Shown here one piece after another: positions 1-9,363 of a stretch of DNA of 64,000 bases. The stretch's first letter is position 1, and every line of letters starts with the position of its first letter. The stretch covers positions 1-64,000 of the forward strand of contig NZ_JAUSCF010000002.1 in NCBI RefSeq assembly GCF_030651625.1, written 5' to 3'. Origin of the DNA: Hydrogenophaga sp. GTDB taxonomy: Bacteria; Pseudomonadota; Gammaproteobacteria; Burkholderiales; Burkholderiaceae_C. The notes beneath the pieces are model-generated. The model was given only the letters and a program-made list of their open reading frames with translations, was not told the DNA's origin and did not search any database. The position numbers were made by a program, and so were the translations under genes.

Positions 1-144
1 CCGCGTTGGCTTGCTCAAAGATCGGCGCTACCGATACCCGGTGCCGCTCAGTTCCTTATCGACGCTGGAAGGCGGGGTGGGGGCAATCTCCGCCAGTCGG
101 TCAGTGCCGTTAGCCGGTATTTCAGGCCCTCCACCCCAACACCT

Positions 145-300
145 CAACCATACAAGCCGGGTCCTCGGCGTCACTGGAATGAGGCATTTCGCTCCGGAAG
201 TGTTGTAGTGAAACACCCTGCACCGCTTCGCGTCGCCCCCAAGGGGAGTGGGACCGGACGTCTGGCAAAGCCGGCCCGGCGGTGCCCCTGGGTTGGACCG
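145..300 (+). repeat. Gene-end repeat, copy A (tail of one unit followed by head of another)
   Basis: The stretch at about 145-205 resembles the tail of the repeat seen elsewhere in the window (AAGCCGGGTCC, a CACTGGA motif, then TCGCTCCGGAAG). From 208 a new head begins (TGAAACACCCTGCACCGC, then GGCAAAGCCGGCC). Two units therefore seem to abut here. No gene can be recognised between 1 and 335; the open frames there look like chance frames, although the left edge may hold the end of a gene cut by the window. Confidence 0.55.
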
Positions 301-335
301 TTTCAGGCGGCGCGCGGTGGAGCAACTGAAGTGCA

Positions 336-387
336 GCATCGCCCATGCAAAAGGCCCGCTGGTGCGGGCCTTTTGCATGGGCGATGC
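336..387 (-). terminator. Very strong intrinsic terminator, probably bidirectional
   Basis: Bases 336-359 and 364-387 are perfectly complementary, giving a 24-bp stem closed by the four-base loop TGGT. The GC core GGCCCGC/GCGGGCC is flanked by AAAA on the left and TTTT on the right, so either strand would read as stem plus U-run. It lies 19 bases beyond the stop of the small gene on the minus strand and is most simply its terminator. Confidence 0.85.
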
Positions 388-405
388 GTGAAACGCGAAG
401 GCGGG

Positions 406-576
406 TCAGCCGCCCTTCTTCGAACGCTTGCCGGGATTCTTCTTGCTGCGAGTGGCCACGCCACGCTCCAGGCTCACGCGTTGACCGCGGCCGGGGGAGG
501 TCAGCGAAACGCCAGGCACGGGGGTGGGACGGGGGGTGGCTCTGCGGTCGGCTTCGGTGACGATTTTGTTGCCCAT
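406..576 (-). CDS. Small basic protein of unknown function (56 aa)
   Basis: I do not recognise this protein. The predicted 56 residues begin MGNKIVTEADRR, have a Pro/Thr-rich middle (TPRPTPVP), and end in a very basic lysine-rich tail (RSKKNPGKRSKK). This would suit nucleic-acid or ribosome association, but that is only a guess. The ATG at 576 is chosen because an AGGA lies about 8 bases upstream, and because the upstream extension of the frame has the look of non-coding sequence. A near-perfect terminator follows the stop, which supports a real monocistronic gene. The next gene upstream on the same strand is the transglutaminase at 644. Confidence 0.55.
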   Translation of the reverse strand: MGNKIVTEADRRATPRPTPVPGVSLTSPGRGQRVSLERGVATRSKKNPGKRSKKGG

Positions 577-643
577 GGCTGCATCCTGAGAAAGTTGGAG
601 AAAAACCGCTATTGGACCACAAGCGCCGTGCCGGACGCCAGGA

Positions 644-1537
644 TCAGGCTGCGTCCACCATGTTCCAGGTGAATGCCGAGTCGGTGGACAGCGCTTCTTC
701 ACGGTGCACAGGCATTTGCCAGCCGTTCTGCGGATTCGCCTGAGCGGAAATATCGATGCGCGGCGCCTGTGCAATCACGCCGCCAAAGATGGTGGCAAAC
801 GACGCGTCGGCCGCATCGCGCCCGGTGCCGATGCGGATGAAGCCCATGGGAATGGCGGTGCCTGAGGGGTCGAACATGTACCAGCGGTGGCCCAGGTACA
901 CCTCCACATAGGCATGGAAATCGGTGGGGCCCAGCGCGGGGTCTGCGCCATAGTCGATGGCAGTGGTGAAACGGGCGGGAATGTTCAGCGCGCGGCACAT
1001 GGTGATCATGAGGTGCGCGAAATCGCGACACACACCTTTGTGGTCGTTGAGCGTGTCCAGCGCCGAGGTCATGGAATTGCTGGTGTTCGACTCGAACGTG
1101 ACCTGGCTCTGCACCCAGTCCTTGATGGCCTGCACACGCCGGTAGCCCTGCGGCATCTGACCAAACAGCTCCATGGCCATCGCTGTCACACAGTCGGACT
1201 GGCAGTAGCGGCTGGGATAGATGTAGCTCAGCACATCGGTGGGCAACTGGGCCACCGGGGTCTCAAACACGCTGTCGGGCTGGGCCACATGGTGGGTGAT
1301 GTCCAACGTGGCCCGGTATCGCAGCGTGAGCGGACCAGGACCCGCCGTGAGGCGCAGCGTGCGGTTGCGGGTGGCGGCATCTGTGTGCATGACCATGGGC
1401 ACCGGCTGGCTCACCTGTAGCTCTTCCCACACCACCTTCTGCTGCGGTGCGTGGGCGGCTTGCACGTTGAAGATGAAATCGGCGCAGGGAGGCGCCACGT
1501 CGTACTGCAGGTCGATAGCAAGGTGGATGCGGACCAT
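644..1537 (-). CDS. Transglutaminase-like family protein (297 aa)
   Basis: The protein has the transglutaminase-like cysteine-protease fold. The triad can be placed at C170 (in HKGVCRDFAH), H208 (in TDFHAYVEV) and D223 (in YMFDPSG). The N-terminal 100 residues resemble the beta-rich domain that precedes the core in bacterial members of this family. No signal peptide or membrane segment is visible, so it is probably cytoplasmic. Bacterial members act as peptidases or amidases, and the substrate cannot be told from the sequence. It is divergent from the ABC permease gene to its right; about 197 bases separate the two starts and should hold both promoters. Confidence 0.85.
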   Translation of the reverse strand: MVRIHLAIDLQYDVAPPCADFIFNVQAAHAPQQKVVWEELQVSQPVPMVMHTDAATRNRTLRLTAGPGPLTLRYRATLDITHHVAQPDSVFETPVAQLPTDVLSYIYPSRYCQSDCVTAMAMELFGQMPQGYRRVQAIKDWVQSQVTFESNTSNSMTSALDTLNDHKGVCRDFAHLMITMCRALNIPARFTTAIDYGADPALGPTDFHAYVEVYLGHRWYMFDPSGTAIPMGFIRIGTGRDAADASFATIFGGVIAQAPRIDISAQANPQNGWQMPVHREEALSTDSAFTWNMVDAA

Positions 1538-1734
1538 AAATCACCGTGTTGAGGAATGTGGGTGCCTTTGCGGCGGATGCAGCGCGTGACAGCGCCAGTG
1601 AACGGTGAAACATTCAAGACCGATGGTCCATCTTACGCCCAGCATGCTTTTCTCTCTGTGCGATGTCGAACCATAGGAACTCTTCATGTCCCCCCTTTCG
1701 CGGAAGCCGCTCAGGAGCGCGTAAGCTTGAAAAC

Positions 1735-4326
1735 ATGCGCGCCCTGCTGACGACTTTTTCACTGCAAGAACTGCGCCACCACCCGTGGCGCAACGCGTCG
1801 GCGGTGGCGGCGGTGATGCTGGGCGTGGCTTTGGCCTTTGCAGTGCACCTGATCAACGCATCGGCGCTGGCTGAATTCTCGAGTGCGGTCAGCTCCGTCA
1901 ACGGTCAACCCGATCTGGAACTGCGCGCGCGTCAGGGCCTGATGGACGATGCGCTGGTGGAGCATGTGAGTGCACACCCTGGTGTGGCATTGGCCAGCCC
2001 GGTACTGGCGCTTTCCACGGCCGTGCTGGATGCGCGCGGCGAAAAGCTGGCGGTGCAGTTGGTGGGCGTGGACGCCCTGTCGGTGGCCGGCGTGTCACCC
2101 GCACTCATGCCGCGCATTGAACAAGCAGACGATGGCACCGGGGGGCGACGGCTGGACCTGTTCGCGCCCGACGCTGTGTTTCTGAATCCGGCAGCACGCC
2201 TGGCGCTCAGCGCAGAAGGCAAACTGCCCGCCACACTTCAAGTGCAAAGTGGTCTGAGCCTGCGCACCGTGCGCGTGACCGGCACAGTGAGCGCACCGGG
2301 TGGGCCCATGCTGGTGATGGACGTGGCCGCGGCGCAGGCGCTGATGGACCGCGTCGGCGATATCAGCCGCATCGACCTGCGGCTGGCACCTGGCACGCAG
2401 GCAGATGCACTGCTGGCTTCGCTGGAGCTGCCGCCACAGGCGGTGGCGCAGCGCCCGGAACAGGCCACCGAGCGCGTGAGCAACCTATCCCGGGCCTACC
2501 GCGTGAACCTCACGGTACTGGCGCTGGTGGCGCTGTTCACTGGCGCATTCCTGGTGTTCAGCGTGCTGTCGCTTTCGGTGGCGCGGCGTCAGCAACAGTT
2601 TGCGCTGCTGGGCGTGCTGGGATTGTCTGCGCGTGAACGGCTGAACCTGGTGCTGGCCGAATCGGCCCTGCTGGGCCTGCTGGGCAGTGTGCTGGGCGTG
2701 GCGCTGGGCACGGCACTGGCGGCAATGGCATTGAGTCTGATGGGGGGCGACCTGGGGGGTGGCTACTTCTCAGGCGCCACGCCGCCGCTGCAGTGGCAGC
2801 TCTGGGCCGCGCTGCTCTATGGCGGGCTGGGAATGGCCGCCGCCGTGGCGGGTGGTTGGTGGCCGGCGCGCGCCACCGCGCAAATGGCGCCCGCCCTTGC
2901 CCTCAAAGGCCTGGGGGGTGCAGGCAGCGACACGGTGCGCCGACGCCACTCGGCGGCACTCGCGCTGGTGCTGCTGGCCGCCGCACTGGCCTGGGCACCG
3001 CCCGTGGCCGGTATTCCGCTGTTTGCCTACCTGTCAGTGGGCTTGCTGCTGGTGGGCGGTATCGCGGCGCTGCCGCTGGGGGTGAGCGCCTTGCTCGACC
3101 GACTGGCGCCCTGGGTGGCCCGCCATGCCTTGCCCCTTCTGGCGGTGGAACGATCACGCCGCATGCGCGAAACCGCTGCCGTGGCCACCAGCGGCGTGGT
3201 GGCCAGCCTGGCCCTGTCGGTAGCGCTCACCGTGATGGTGGCGAGCTTTCGCGATTCGGTCACGCAGTGGCTCGATGGCGTGCTGCCCGCGCCGCTGTAC
3301 GTGCGCGCCGCAGGCAGCAGTCTGAGCGAGAGCAACACCTTGCCACCCGATTTTGTGCAGGCGGTGAGCCAGGTGCCGGGTGTAGCGCGGGTGGACCCGC
3401 TGCGCGCCACGTCGCTGCAGTTCAGCCCCACGCTGCCTGCGGTGGTGCTGCTGTCCCGCCCGCTGGACAGCGCAGGCACTTCCGGCCAGAGCCTGCCGCT
3501 GGTGGGCAACCCACTGCCGGTACCCCCTGCTTCACAAACCCAGGACGTGGTGCCGGTCTACGTGAGCGAGGCCATGCTGGACCTGTACGACGCCCAACCC
3601 GGTGGCTGGCTGCCAGCACTGGGGCTGGCCTTTCCTCCAGCGAGCAAGGGAGCGCCCGAACCCCGCTTCTTTGTGGCAGGCGTATGGCGAGACTATGCGC
3701 GCCAGCACGGCAGCGTGGTGATGGACCGGTCCGATTTCGTGCGTCTCTCTGGCGACGAGCGGGTGAACGATCTGGCGCTGCATCTGGATGAAGGCACGGA
3801 TGAAACAGCCGTGCAGGAAGGTATCCGGGCACTGGCGAGGAAGCAAGGTGCTGATGAGCTGATCGAGTTCGCGTCGGCCGGGCAGATACGCGCCGTGTCG
3901 CTGCGCATTTTTGACCGCAGCTTCGCCGTGACCTACTGGCTGCAGGCGGTGGCGATTGCCATCGGCCTGTTCGGCGTGGCCGCCAGTTTCAGCGCGCAGG
4001 TGCTGGCGCGCCGGCGCGAATTCGGCCTGCTCGCGCACCTGGGACTCACGCGGCGGCAGATCCTGGGCCTGGTGGCGCTCGAAGGCCTCGCTTGGACGGT
4101 GCTGGGCGCCATTGCCGGCCTGCTGCTGGGCCTGGCGGTGAGCCTGGTGCTCGTGCACGTGGTGAACCCGCAGAGTTTCCACTGGACCATGGACCTGGCC
4201 CTGCCCTGGGCGCGGCTGCTGGCCCTGTGCTTCGCCGTGGTGCTGGCGGGTACGGCCACCGCCTGGCTGGCGGGCCGTGCGGCGGCCAGCCGCGACGCGG
4301 TGCAGGCGGTGAAGGAAGACTGGTAA
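1735..4326 (+). CDS. FtsX-family ABC transporter permease (863 aa)
   Basis: This is a large permease of the FtsX/MacB/LolC type. A first membrane segment lies just after the start ([18 protein letters not shown]), followed by a long periplasmic domain, three membrane segments, a second MacB-type periplasmic domain, and three C-terminal membrane segments with the family's [19 protein letters not shown] stretch. Such permeases use ATP hydrolysis by a LolD-like partner to move lipids, lipoproteins or peptides out of the membrane. The ATG at 1735 is preferred over an in-frame start at 1663 because it places the first membrane helix where relatives have it. The gene is 10 bases from the PLP enzyme, so it heads an operon. 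No ATPase subunit lies next to it, which is odd. Confidence 0.88.
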   Translation: MRALLTTFSLQELRHHPWRNASAVAAVMLGVALAFAVHLINASALAEFSSAVSSVNGQPDLELRARQGLMDDALVEHVSAHPGVALASPVLALSTAVLDARGEKLAVQLVGVDALSVAGVSPALMPRIEQADDGTGGRRLDLFAPDAVFLNPAARLALSAEGKLPATLQVQSGLSLRTVRVTGTVSAPGGPMLVMDVAAAQALMDRVGDISRIDLRLAPGTQADALLASLELPPQAVAQRPEQATERVSNLSRAYRVNLTVLALVALFTGAFLVFSVLSLSVARRQQQFALLGVLGLSARERLNLVLAESALLGLLGSVLGVALGTALAAMALSLMGGDLGGGYFSGATPPLQWQLWAALLYGGLGMAAAVAGGWWPARATAQMAPALALKGLGGAGSDTVRRRHSAALALVLLAAALAWAPPVAGIPLFAYLSVGLLLVGGIAALPLGVSALLDRLAPWVARHALPLLAVERSRRMRETAAVATSGVVASLALSVALTVMVASFRDSVTQWLDGVLPAPLYVRAAGSSLSESNTLPPDFVQAVSQVPGVARVDPLRATSLQFSPTLPAVVLLSRPLDSAGTSGQSLPLVGNPLPVPPASQTQDVVPVYVSEAMLDLYDAQPGGWLPALGLAFPPASKGAPEPRFFVAGVWRDYARQHGSVVMDRSDFVRLSGDERVNDLALHLDEGTDETAVQEGIRALARKQGADELIEFASAGQIRAVSLRIFDRSFAVTYWLQAVAIAIGLFGVAASFSAQVLARRREFGLLAHLGLTRRQILGLVALEGLAWTVLGAIAGLLLGLAVSLVLVHVVNPQSFHWTMDLALPWARLLALCFAVVLAGTATAWLAGRAAASRDAVQAVKEDW

Positions 4327-4336
4327 AACCCCAGCC

Positions 4337-5407
4337 ATGAACTTCACCCCGTCTGCCCCGGTCTGGACCCACCAGGCGATCGCCCTCATCGAAGCCGATT
4401 TCTGCCGCAGCGCCGACACGCACCTGATCGCCCTGCCCGTGCCCGGGTGGGCAGCGCACGGCATCGACCTCTACCTGAAGGACGAATCCACCCACCCCAC
4501 CGGCAGCCTCAAGCACCGGCTGGCGCGCTCGCTGTTCTTGTACGCGCTGTGCAACGGCTGGTTGCACGAGGGCACCACCGTGGTCGAAGCGTCGAGCGGC
4601 TCGACCGCCGTGAGCGAGGCCTACTTCGCCCGCCTGCTCGGCTTGCCGTTCATCGCGGTGATGCCGCGCAGCACCTCGCAGGAAAAGGTCGACCAGATCA
4701 CGTTCCACGGGGGGCGCTGCCACTTCGTTGAAAAAGCCGGTGAGGTGTATGCCGCCGCGCAACAACTGGCGCAGGACACGGGCGGCCACTACATGGACCA
4801 GTTCACCTACGCCGAACGCGCCACCGACTGGCGCGGCAACAACAACATCGCGCAAAGCATCTTCGAACAGATGGCCCGCGAGCGCCACCCGGTGCCGCGC
4901 TGGATCGTGGTGGGCGCGGGCACCGGCGGCACCAGCGCCACCATTGGCCGCTACCTGCGGTACCAGCGTCACGCCAGCCGGTTGTGCGTGGCCGATCCCG
5001 AAGGCTCGGTGTTCGCGGCCTACCACCGCAGCGGCGACGCCACACTCACCGCACCGGGCTCGCGCATCGAAGGCATCGGCCGCCCGCGCGTGGAGCCCAG
5101 CTTCATACCCAGCCTGATCGACCGCATGGTCGAAGTGCCCAACGCCGATTCATTGGCCGCCATGAACGCGCTCTCCGCGCTGCTCGGCCGCCGCGTGGGG
5201 CCCAGCACCGGTACCAACCTGGTGGCCATGCTCACGCTGGCACAGGAGATGAAGGACCAGGGCGAAACCGGTGCGATTCTTTCGCTGCTGTGCGATAGCG
5301 GAGAACGCTACCGGCCCACCTATTTCGACAACGACTGGGTCGCCGCCCAGTTCGGCGACTGCAGTGCCGCGCAGGCGCGTATCGCCAGTCAGCTTCAGGG
5401 CCCATGA
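4337..5407 (+). CDS. PLP-dependent cysteine synthase/desulfhydrase family enzyme (356 aa)
   Basis: This is a fold-type II PLP enzyme of the cysteine synthase family. The Schiff-base lysine is K59 (PTGSLKHR), the substrate loop is SSGST (about 87-91), and the phosphate-binding glycine loop is GAGTGGT (193-199). The sequence, with [14 protein letters not shown] following the glycine loop, resembles the Cds1-type L-cysteine desulfhydrases more than CysK/CysM, so cysteine breakdown to pyruvate, sulfide and ammonia is the better guess; synthase activity is not excluded. It sits between an ABC permease and an AttH-like gene, overlapping the latter by four bases (ATGA), so the three are surely co-transcribed. 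Confidence 0.8.
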   Translation: MNFTPSAPVWTHQAIALIEADFCRSADTHLIALPVPGWAAHGIDLYLKDESTHPTGSLKHRLARSLFLYALCNGWLHEGTTVVEASSGSTAVSEAYFARLLGLPFIAVMPRSTSQEKVDQITFHGGRCHFVEKAGEVYAAAQQLAQDTGGHYMDQFTYAERATDWRGNNNIAQSIFEQMARERHPVPRWIVVGAGTGGTSATIGRYLRYQRHASRLCVADPEGSVFAAYHRSGDATLTAPGSRIEGIGRPRVEPSFIPSLIDRMVEVPNADSLAAMNALSALLGRRVGPSTGTNLVAMLTLAQEMKDQGETGAILSLLCDSGERYRPTYFDNDWVAAQFGDCSAAQARIASQLQGP

Positions 5408-6570
5408 CGACCTTGCCCTCAAGACCAACCATCGCAGACGCTGCCTGGATCGACCGGCGACGCTGGCTGCTGGGCACGGCGGCTGCGCTGGCGTTGCCGG
5501 GTGCGCGCGCACAAACTCCCCCCCACCAGCCGGGCGATGTGCTGCAACCGAGAGCCTTGGTATTTCCTCGCGACCACGGCAGCCACAACGAGTCCCGCAC
5601 CGAATGGTGGTACCTCACTGGCCACGGAAAAGACGCACAAGGCCGCGCCTTCGGCTACCAGATCACCTTTTTTCGCAGCCGCGTCGACGAGGCACAGTCG
5701 CTGCAGAGCCGACTGGCGGCGCGACAACTGCTCTTCGCTCACGCCGCCATCACCGACGTGCAAGAGGCCAAGCTGTGGCACGACGACCGCATCGCCCGCT
5801 GGAACGGCCTGCCACCCACGCAGACGGAGCGCGGCGTGTTCGCCAGCGAAAGCGACATGCAGGTGGTGCTGCGCGACTGGTCGTTCCAGCGCCTGGCCGA
5901 CGGCCGCTACCGCTCTCGCATCGAGGGTAGAGACATCAGCATCGACCTCACCGGAACGCCCACACAGGCGCTGCTCTTGCAGGGTGAGCAAGGCTTTTCA
6001 CGCAAGGGGCCTGAGCAAGCACAGTCCAGCTTCTACGTCACCCACCCGCAACTGGCGGTAAGGGCTGCCCTCACGGTGCGGAGCCAGCGGTTCGATGTGC
6101 AAGGCACCGCCTGGCTGGACCACGAATGGAGCGAGGCCGTGCTGGCGCCCGACGCGGTGGGCTGGGACTGGATCGGCATGAACCTGTTCAACGGCGACAG
6201 CCTCACTGCTTTCCAGTTGCGCCGTCAGGATGGCAGCGCACTGTGGAGCGGCGGGTCGTTCCGCAGTGCCGCCGATGCTGCCGACCCGCTGGGCGGCCAG
6301 CGCTTCGCCGCCGATGCCGTGCGCTTTGAACCCTTACGCAACTGGACCAGCCCCCTCACCCGCGCCACCTACCCGGTGGCCTGGACCGTCACCACACCGG
6401 CAGGGCGCTTCACCGTGCAGGCGGTCATCGACCCGCAAGAGCTCGACAGCCGCCAGAGCACCGGCACCATTTACTGGGAAGGCCTGTCCGACCTGCTCGA
6501 CAGCCAGGGCCGGCTGGTGGGGCGTGGGTACCTGGAGATGACGGGATATGCCACGCGACTGGTGTTGTAG
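5404..6570 (+). CDS. AttH/CrtC-like lipocalin-fold exported protein (388 aa)
   Basis: The protein belongs to the carotenoid 1,2-hydratase (CrtC)/AttH family. Typical motifs are [12 protein letters not shown] near residue 65, GYQITFFR, and AWLDHEWSE near residue 240. Residues 18-36 ([19 protein letters not shown]) form a twin-arginine-like signal peptide, so it should be periplasmic. In many proteobacteria an AttH-like gene follows an FtsX-type permease and its ATPase; the job of that system is not settled, and a role with a lipid ligand is suspected. True carotenoid hydration is unlikely because no carotenoid genes are nearby. The ATG at 5404 overlaps the upstream stop. Its 3' end faces msrA only 13 bases away. 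Confidence 0.82.
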   Translation: MTTLPSRPTIADAAWIDRRRWLLGTAAALALPGARAQTPPHQPGDVLQPRALVFPRDHGSHNESRTEWWYLTGHGKDAQGRAFGYQITFFRSRVDEAQSLQSRLAARQLLFAHAAITDVQEAKLWHDDRIARWNGLPPTQTERGVFASESDMQVVLRDWSFQRLADGRYRSRIEGRDISIDLTGTPTQALLLQGEQGFSRKGPEQAQSSFYVTHPQLAVRAALTVRSQRFDVQGTAWLDHEWSEAVLAPDAVGWDWIGMNLFNGDSLTAFQLRRQDGSALWSGGSFRSAADAADPLGGQRFAADAVRFEPLRNWTSPLTRATYPVAWTVTTPAGRFTVQAVIDPQELDSRQSTGTIYWEGLSDLLDSQGRLVGRGYLEMTGYATRLVL

Positions 6571-6583
6571 CGAGCCCCGGAGG

Positions 6584-7210
6584 TCAAACCGTGCCCGCGA
6601 GCACTTCGACAGGCTCAGTACGACCCTCTTTCCAGAGCCTCCTGATCTGGGCATCGCTACCGCAGGTAAGGCGGTAGTGGTGATAGCGCACCGAGTGCTT
6701 TTTGTAGAAGTCCTGGTGCTCATCTTCGGCCAAATAAAAAGGACTGGCCGGCGCCCGTTCGGTGTGAATGACCTTGAACCGACCACTCTTCACCAGCGCC
6801 AGATGGCTGGCCTCCACCACCTGGCGTTCATCGTCGTTCTGCCAGTAGATAGCGCTGCGGTACTGGGTGCCAATGTCGCAAAACTGCCGGTTCTTCACGG
6901 TGGGGTCGATCTGGCGCCAGAAGTGCTCCACCAGCGCGGCGTAGCTCACCTGGGTGGGGTCATAGATCACGCGCACGGCCTCTGCGTGACCCGTGTGGCC
7001 GTTGCTGACCTCGGTGTAGGTGGGGTTCTTCGTGCGGCCGCCGGTGTAACCGGACTCGGCCTCCCGCACGCCCGGCAGGCTCTCGAAGGCTTTCTCCATG
7101 GACCAGAAACAACCGCCGGCAAAAATCGCGGTGGCGGTGGCGGCGTGGACCACACCGGTCTGCGCGGTCAGGCAGGCGCTGACGAGCAGGGTTGCAAGCG
7201 TCTGGTTCAT
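6584..7210 (-). CDS. msrA: Peptide-methionine (S)-S-oxide reductase, exported form
   Basis: MsrA reduces the S epimer of methionine sulfoxide in proteins. The catalytic cysteine is C34 in GGCFWSMEKAFE, and the family signatures GYTGG, YTEVSNGHTGHAEAV and QYRSAIYW are present. An N-terminal signal peptide (about 1-23, ending VVHA) places it in the periplasm. It is 53 bases downstream of msrB in the same operon. The last 12 residues (about RTEPVEVLAGTV) are encoded by a copy of the CTTCGACAGGCTCAG repeat and are probably not part of the enzyme core. Confidence 0.95.
   Translation of the reverse strand: MNQTLATLLVSACLTAQTGVVHAATATAIFAGGCFWSMEKAFESLPGVREAESGYTGGRTKNPTYTEVSNGHTGHAEAVRVIYDPTQVSYAALVEHFWRQIDPTVKNRQFCDIGTQYRSAIYWQNDDERQVVEASHLALVKSGRFKVIHTERAPASPFYLAEDEHQDFYKKHSVRYHHYRLTCGSDAQIRRLWKEGRTEPVEVLAGTV
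6601..6628. repeat. TTCGACA-GCTCAG repeat forming the msrA 3' end
   Basis: The bases CTTCGACAGGCTCAGTACGA match the short dispersed repeat also seen twice inside nasA (55516-55590). Here the repeat is translated as the C-terminal tail of MsrA. It lies in the tight junction between two convergent genes. Confidence 0.7.
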
Positions 7211-7263
7211 GGAGAGGAAAACGGGTGGGGTAATGGCATCCTGCGAATCTGCTGTGGAGCCTT

Positions 7264-7761
7264 TCAGACGCGCAGCGCCGGCAGCTCAGCACCCTCAGGC
7301 ACAAACGCCAGCGCCACGCCGTTGTTGCAGTAGCGCTTGCCGGTGGGGCGAGGCCCGTCATTGAACACGTGCCCCTGATGCCCGCCACAGCGTGCACAGT
7401 GGTACTCGGTGCGCGGGAAAATGAGTTTGAAGTCGGTGGACGTGCCCACCGCATCCGGCAGGGGCTGCCAGAAGCTGGGCCAGCCCGTGCCGCTGTCGTA
7501 TTTGTGTGCGGCACTGAACAGCGGCAGGTTGCAGGCAGCGCAGACAAAGGCGCCCGGGCGCTTTTCACCGTCCAGCGGGCTGGAGCCAGGGGGTTCCGTG
7601 CCGTGTTCGAACAGCACGCGGTAGGCAGCGGGTGACACGATCTGCCTCCATTCAGCCGCCGTTTTTTTGAGCGGGAACGGCGCGGTGGCAAGGGCGCTGG
7701 CCGGCACAGAAGCACCAGCAAGCAAGCCAGTCAGGGTCTTCAACATGGTTCGTCGCTCCAT
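7264..7761 (-). CDS. msrB: Peptide-methionine (R)-S-oxide reductase, exported form
   Basis: MsrB reduces the R epimer of methionine sulfoxide. The catalytic cysteine is C145 in KRYCNNG, and two zinc-binding pairs are present (CAAC at 74-77 and CARC at 122-125). The N-terminus (ERRTMLKTLTGLLAGASV) is a Tat-like signal peptide, so the enzyme should work outside the cytoplasm together with the MsrA encoded just downstream. ATG 7761 is preferred to the GTG at 7764 because GAGGAAC lies at good spacing before it. The pair would repair oxidised periplasmic proteins. The MATE gene is divergent, with 217 bases between the starts. Confidence 0.95.
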   Translation of the reverse strand: MERRTMLKTLTGLLAGASVPASALATAPFPLKKTAAEWRQIVSPAAYRVLFEHGTEPPGSSPLDGEKRPGAFVCAACNLPLFSAAHKYDSGTGWPSFWQPLPDAVGTSTDFKLIFPRTEYHCARCGGHQGHVFNDGPRPTGKRYCNNGVALAFVPEGAELPALRV

Positions 7762-7978
7762 CACTTGTTCCTCGGTTCGCTACGCGTGGGCACTGCGCCT
7801 GCGCACGGCCTTTCCAGGTCGGAGATTCAACCCCTTTTTCCCTACCATAGGGCAGATTCCGTTCACATGAGTCGGACCATGTGCAACATCCTTACAGACC
7901 AGACTGGCAGTAGCGGCAGCAGAGGCCAAGGCGGCCAAGCGGCTACATTGGTGCGGCTCCCAATCTGCCCACCACTTC

Positions 7979-9328
7979 ATGACCCCCATCCCCGAACGTC
8001 CGCTGTCCGTGCGCTTCCTGCGCTTCCTCGGGCCACTGGTGCTCACCAATGTGCTGAACGCCCTGTCTGGCACGCTCAACATCATCTTTCTGGGGCAGTT
8101 GCTGGGCGCGGCCTCCATGGCGGCCGCAGTGGGCTTCTTCCCTGCGTTCATGTTCCTGATGGCCTTCGTCATCGGACTGGGCACGGGCGCTTCCGTGCTG
8201 GTTGGCCAGGCCCATGGCGCGCGCGCGCCGGAGAAGGTGCGCGAGGTGGCCGGTGCCGTGTTACTGGGAGGGGTGCTGCTGGGCGTGTTGGTGGGTGTGG
8301 CAGGTGCTGTGTTCGCGCAGCCCCTGATGGGCTGGCTGGGTACCCCACCAGAAATACAGGCGGACTCGGTGCGCTATGCGCGGGTGATGATGTTCGGTCT
8401 GCCGGTATTTTTCACCAACATGCTGGTGGCGTCCGTGCTGCGCGGCATGGGTGACTCGGTCACGCCGCTGCGCATGCTGATGGTGTCGTTCGCCTTGTCG
8501 GCCGTGATCACACCCGCGTTGATCCTGGGCTGGTTCGGTCTTCCCCAAATGGGTGTGGCCAGCGCCGGCTGGGGTACGTTGATCGGCACACTGGCCGCTC
8601 TTGTCTGGCTGGTCTGGCGCTTCCATCGCCAGAGCCACCTCTTGGCCTGGACGGCGCTGATGCCCCATCTGCGGCTGTCCCGCCGGTTCTTGACGGTGGC
8701 CCGACTGGGCGTTCCCACCGCGCTGTTCTTCATCACCAGCGCGGCGGCCGACATGGGCTTGCTGGCCCTGGTCCACGGCCATGGCGTGCACGCCACAGCG
8801 GCATGGGGTGCGGTGAGCCAGACCACCGCCTACGTGCTCTTCCCCGCCATGTCCATCGCCATTGCGGCTTCCGTGTTCACTGCGCAGGCCGTGGGAGCCG
8901 GCGATACGGCGCGCATCGATCAGGTGACCCATGTCGGCCTGATCATGAACCTGGTGCTGACCGGATCTCTCGCGGTTGTGGTGGCGTTTCTCGCGCCACA
9001 GATCGCTGCCCTGTTCGTGCAGGACCTCGCCGTGATCGAGCTCGCCGCCACGGTGCTGCGCATCGCGGTCTGGGGGAACATCATCTTTGGTATGGCCAGC
9101 GTATTCAGTGGCGTGATGCGCGCCACCGGCACAGTGCGGGTGCCCACCCTGATGTCGCTGGGATGCCTGGTTTTCCTGCTGTATCCGCTGGGCCGGATAT
9201 TCGACAGCACCCTTGGCCTGCCGTTCATCTGGCTGACCTACCCGGTGACGTTTGCCATCGCGTTGCTGCTGCAAGTCGCCTACTTCTATGGTGTGTGGAA
9301 GCAGCGACCTGTCCACCGTCTCATCTGA
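7979..9328 (+). CDS. MATE-family efflux transporter (449 aa)
   Basis: The protein has about 12 hydrophobic segments in two halves, with MATE signatures such as PLVLTNVLNALSGTLNIIFLG near the start and GVMRATGTVRVP in the second half. The length is normal for the family. MATE proteins export cationic drugs or metabolites in exchange for H+ or Na+; the substrate cannot be read from sequence. The ABC exporter follows 35 bases downstream on the same strand, so the two may form one transcript. Confidence 0.92.
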   Translation: MTPIPERPLSVRFLRFLGPLVLTNVLNALSGTLNIIFLGQLLGAASMAAAVGFFPAFMFLMAFVIGLGTGASVLVGQAHGARAPEKVREVAGAVLLGGVLLGVLVGVAGAVFAQPLMGWLGTPPEIQADSVRYARVMMFGLPVFFTNMLVASVLRGMGDSVTPLRMLMVSFALSAVITPALILGWFGLPQMGVASAGWGTLIGTLAALVWLVWRFHRQSHLLAWTALMPHLRLSRRFLTVARLGVPTALFFITSAAADMGLLALVHGHGVHATAAWGAVSQTTAYVLFPAMSIAIAASVFTAQAVGAGDTARIDQVTHVGLIMNLVLTGSLAVVVAFLAPQIAALFVQDLAVIELAATVLRIAVWGNIIFGMASVFSGVMRATGTVRVPTLMSLGCLVFLLYPLGRIFDSTLGLPFIWLTYPVTFAIALLLQVAYFYGVWKQRPVHRLI

Positions 9329-9363
9329 ACACCCTGCTCAAGAAAACCCGGCACACTTGCAGC

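Noticed and set aside
2793..3791. A 332-codon frame inside the ABC permease gene
   Set aside because: It is out of frame with a complete permease and consists of Arg/Ala/Gly-rich sequence typical of frame-shifted high-GC genes.
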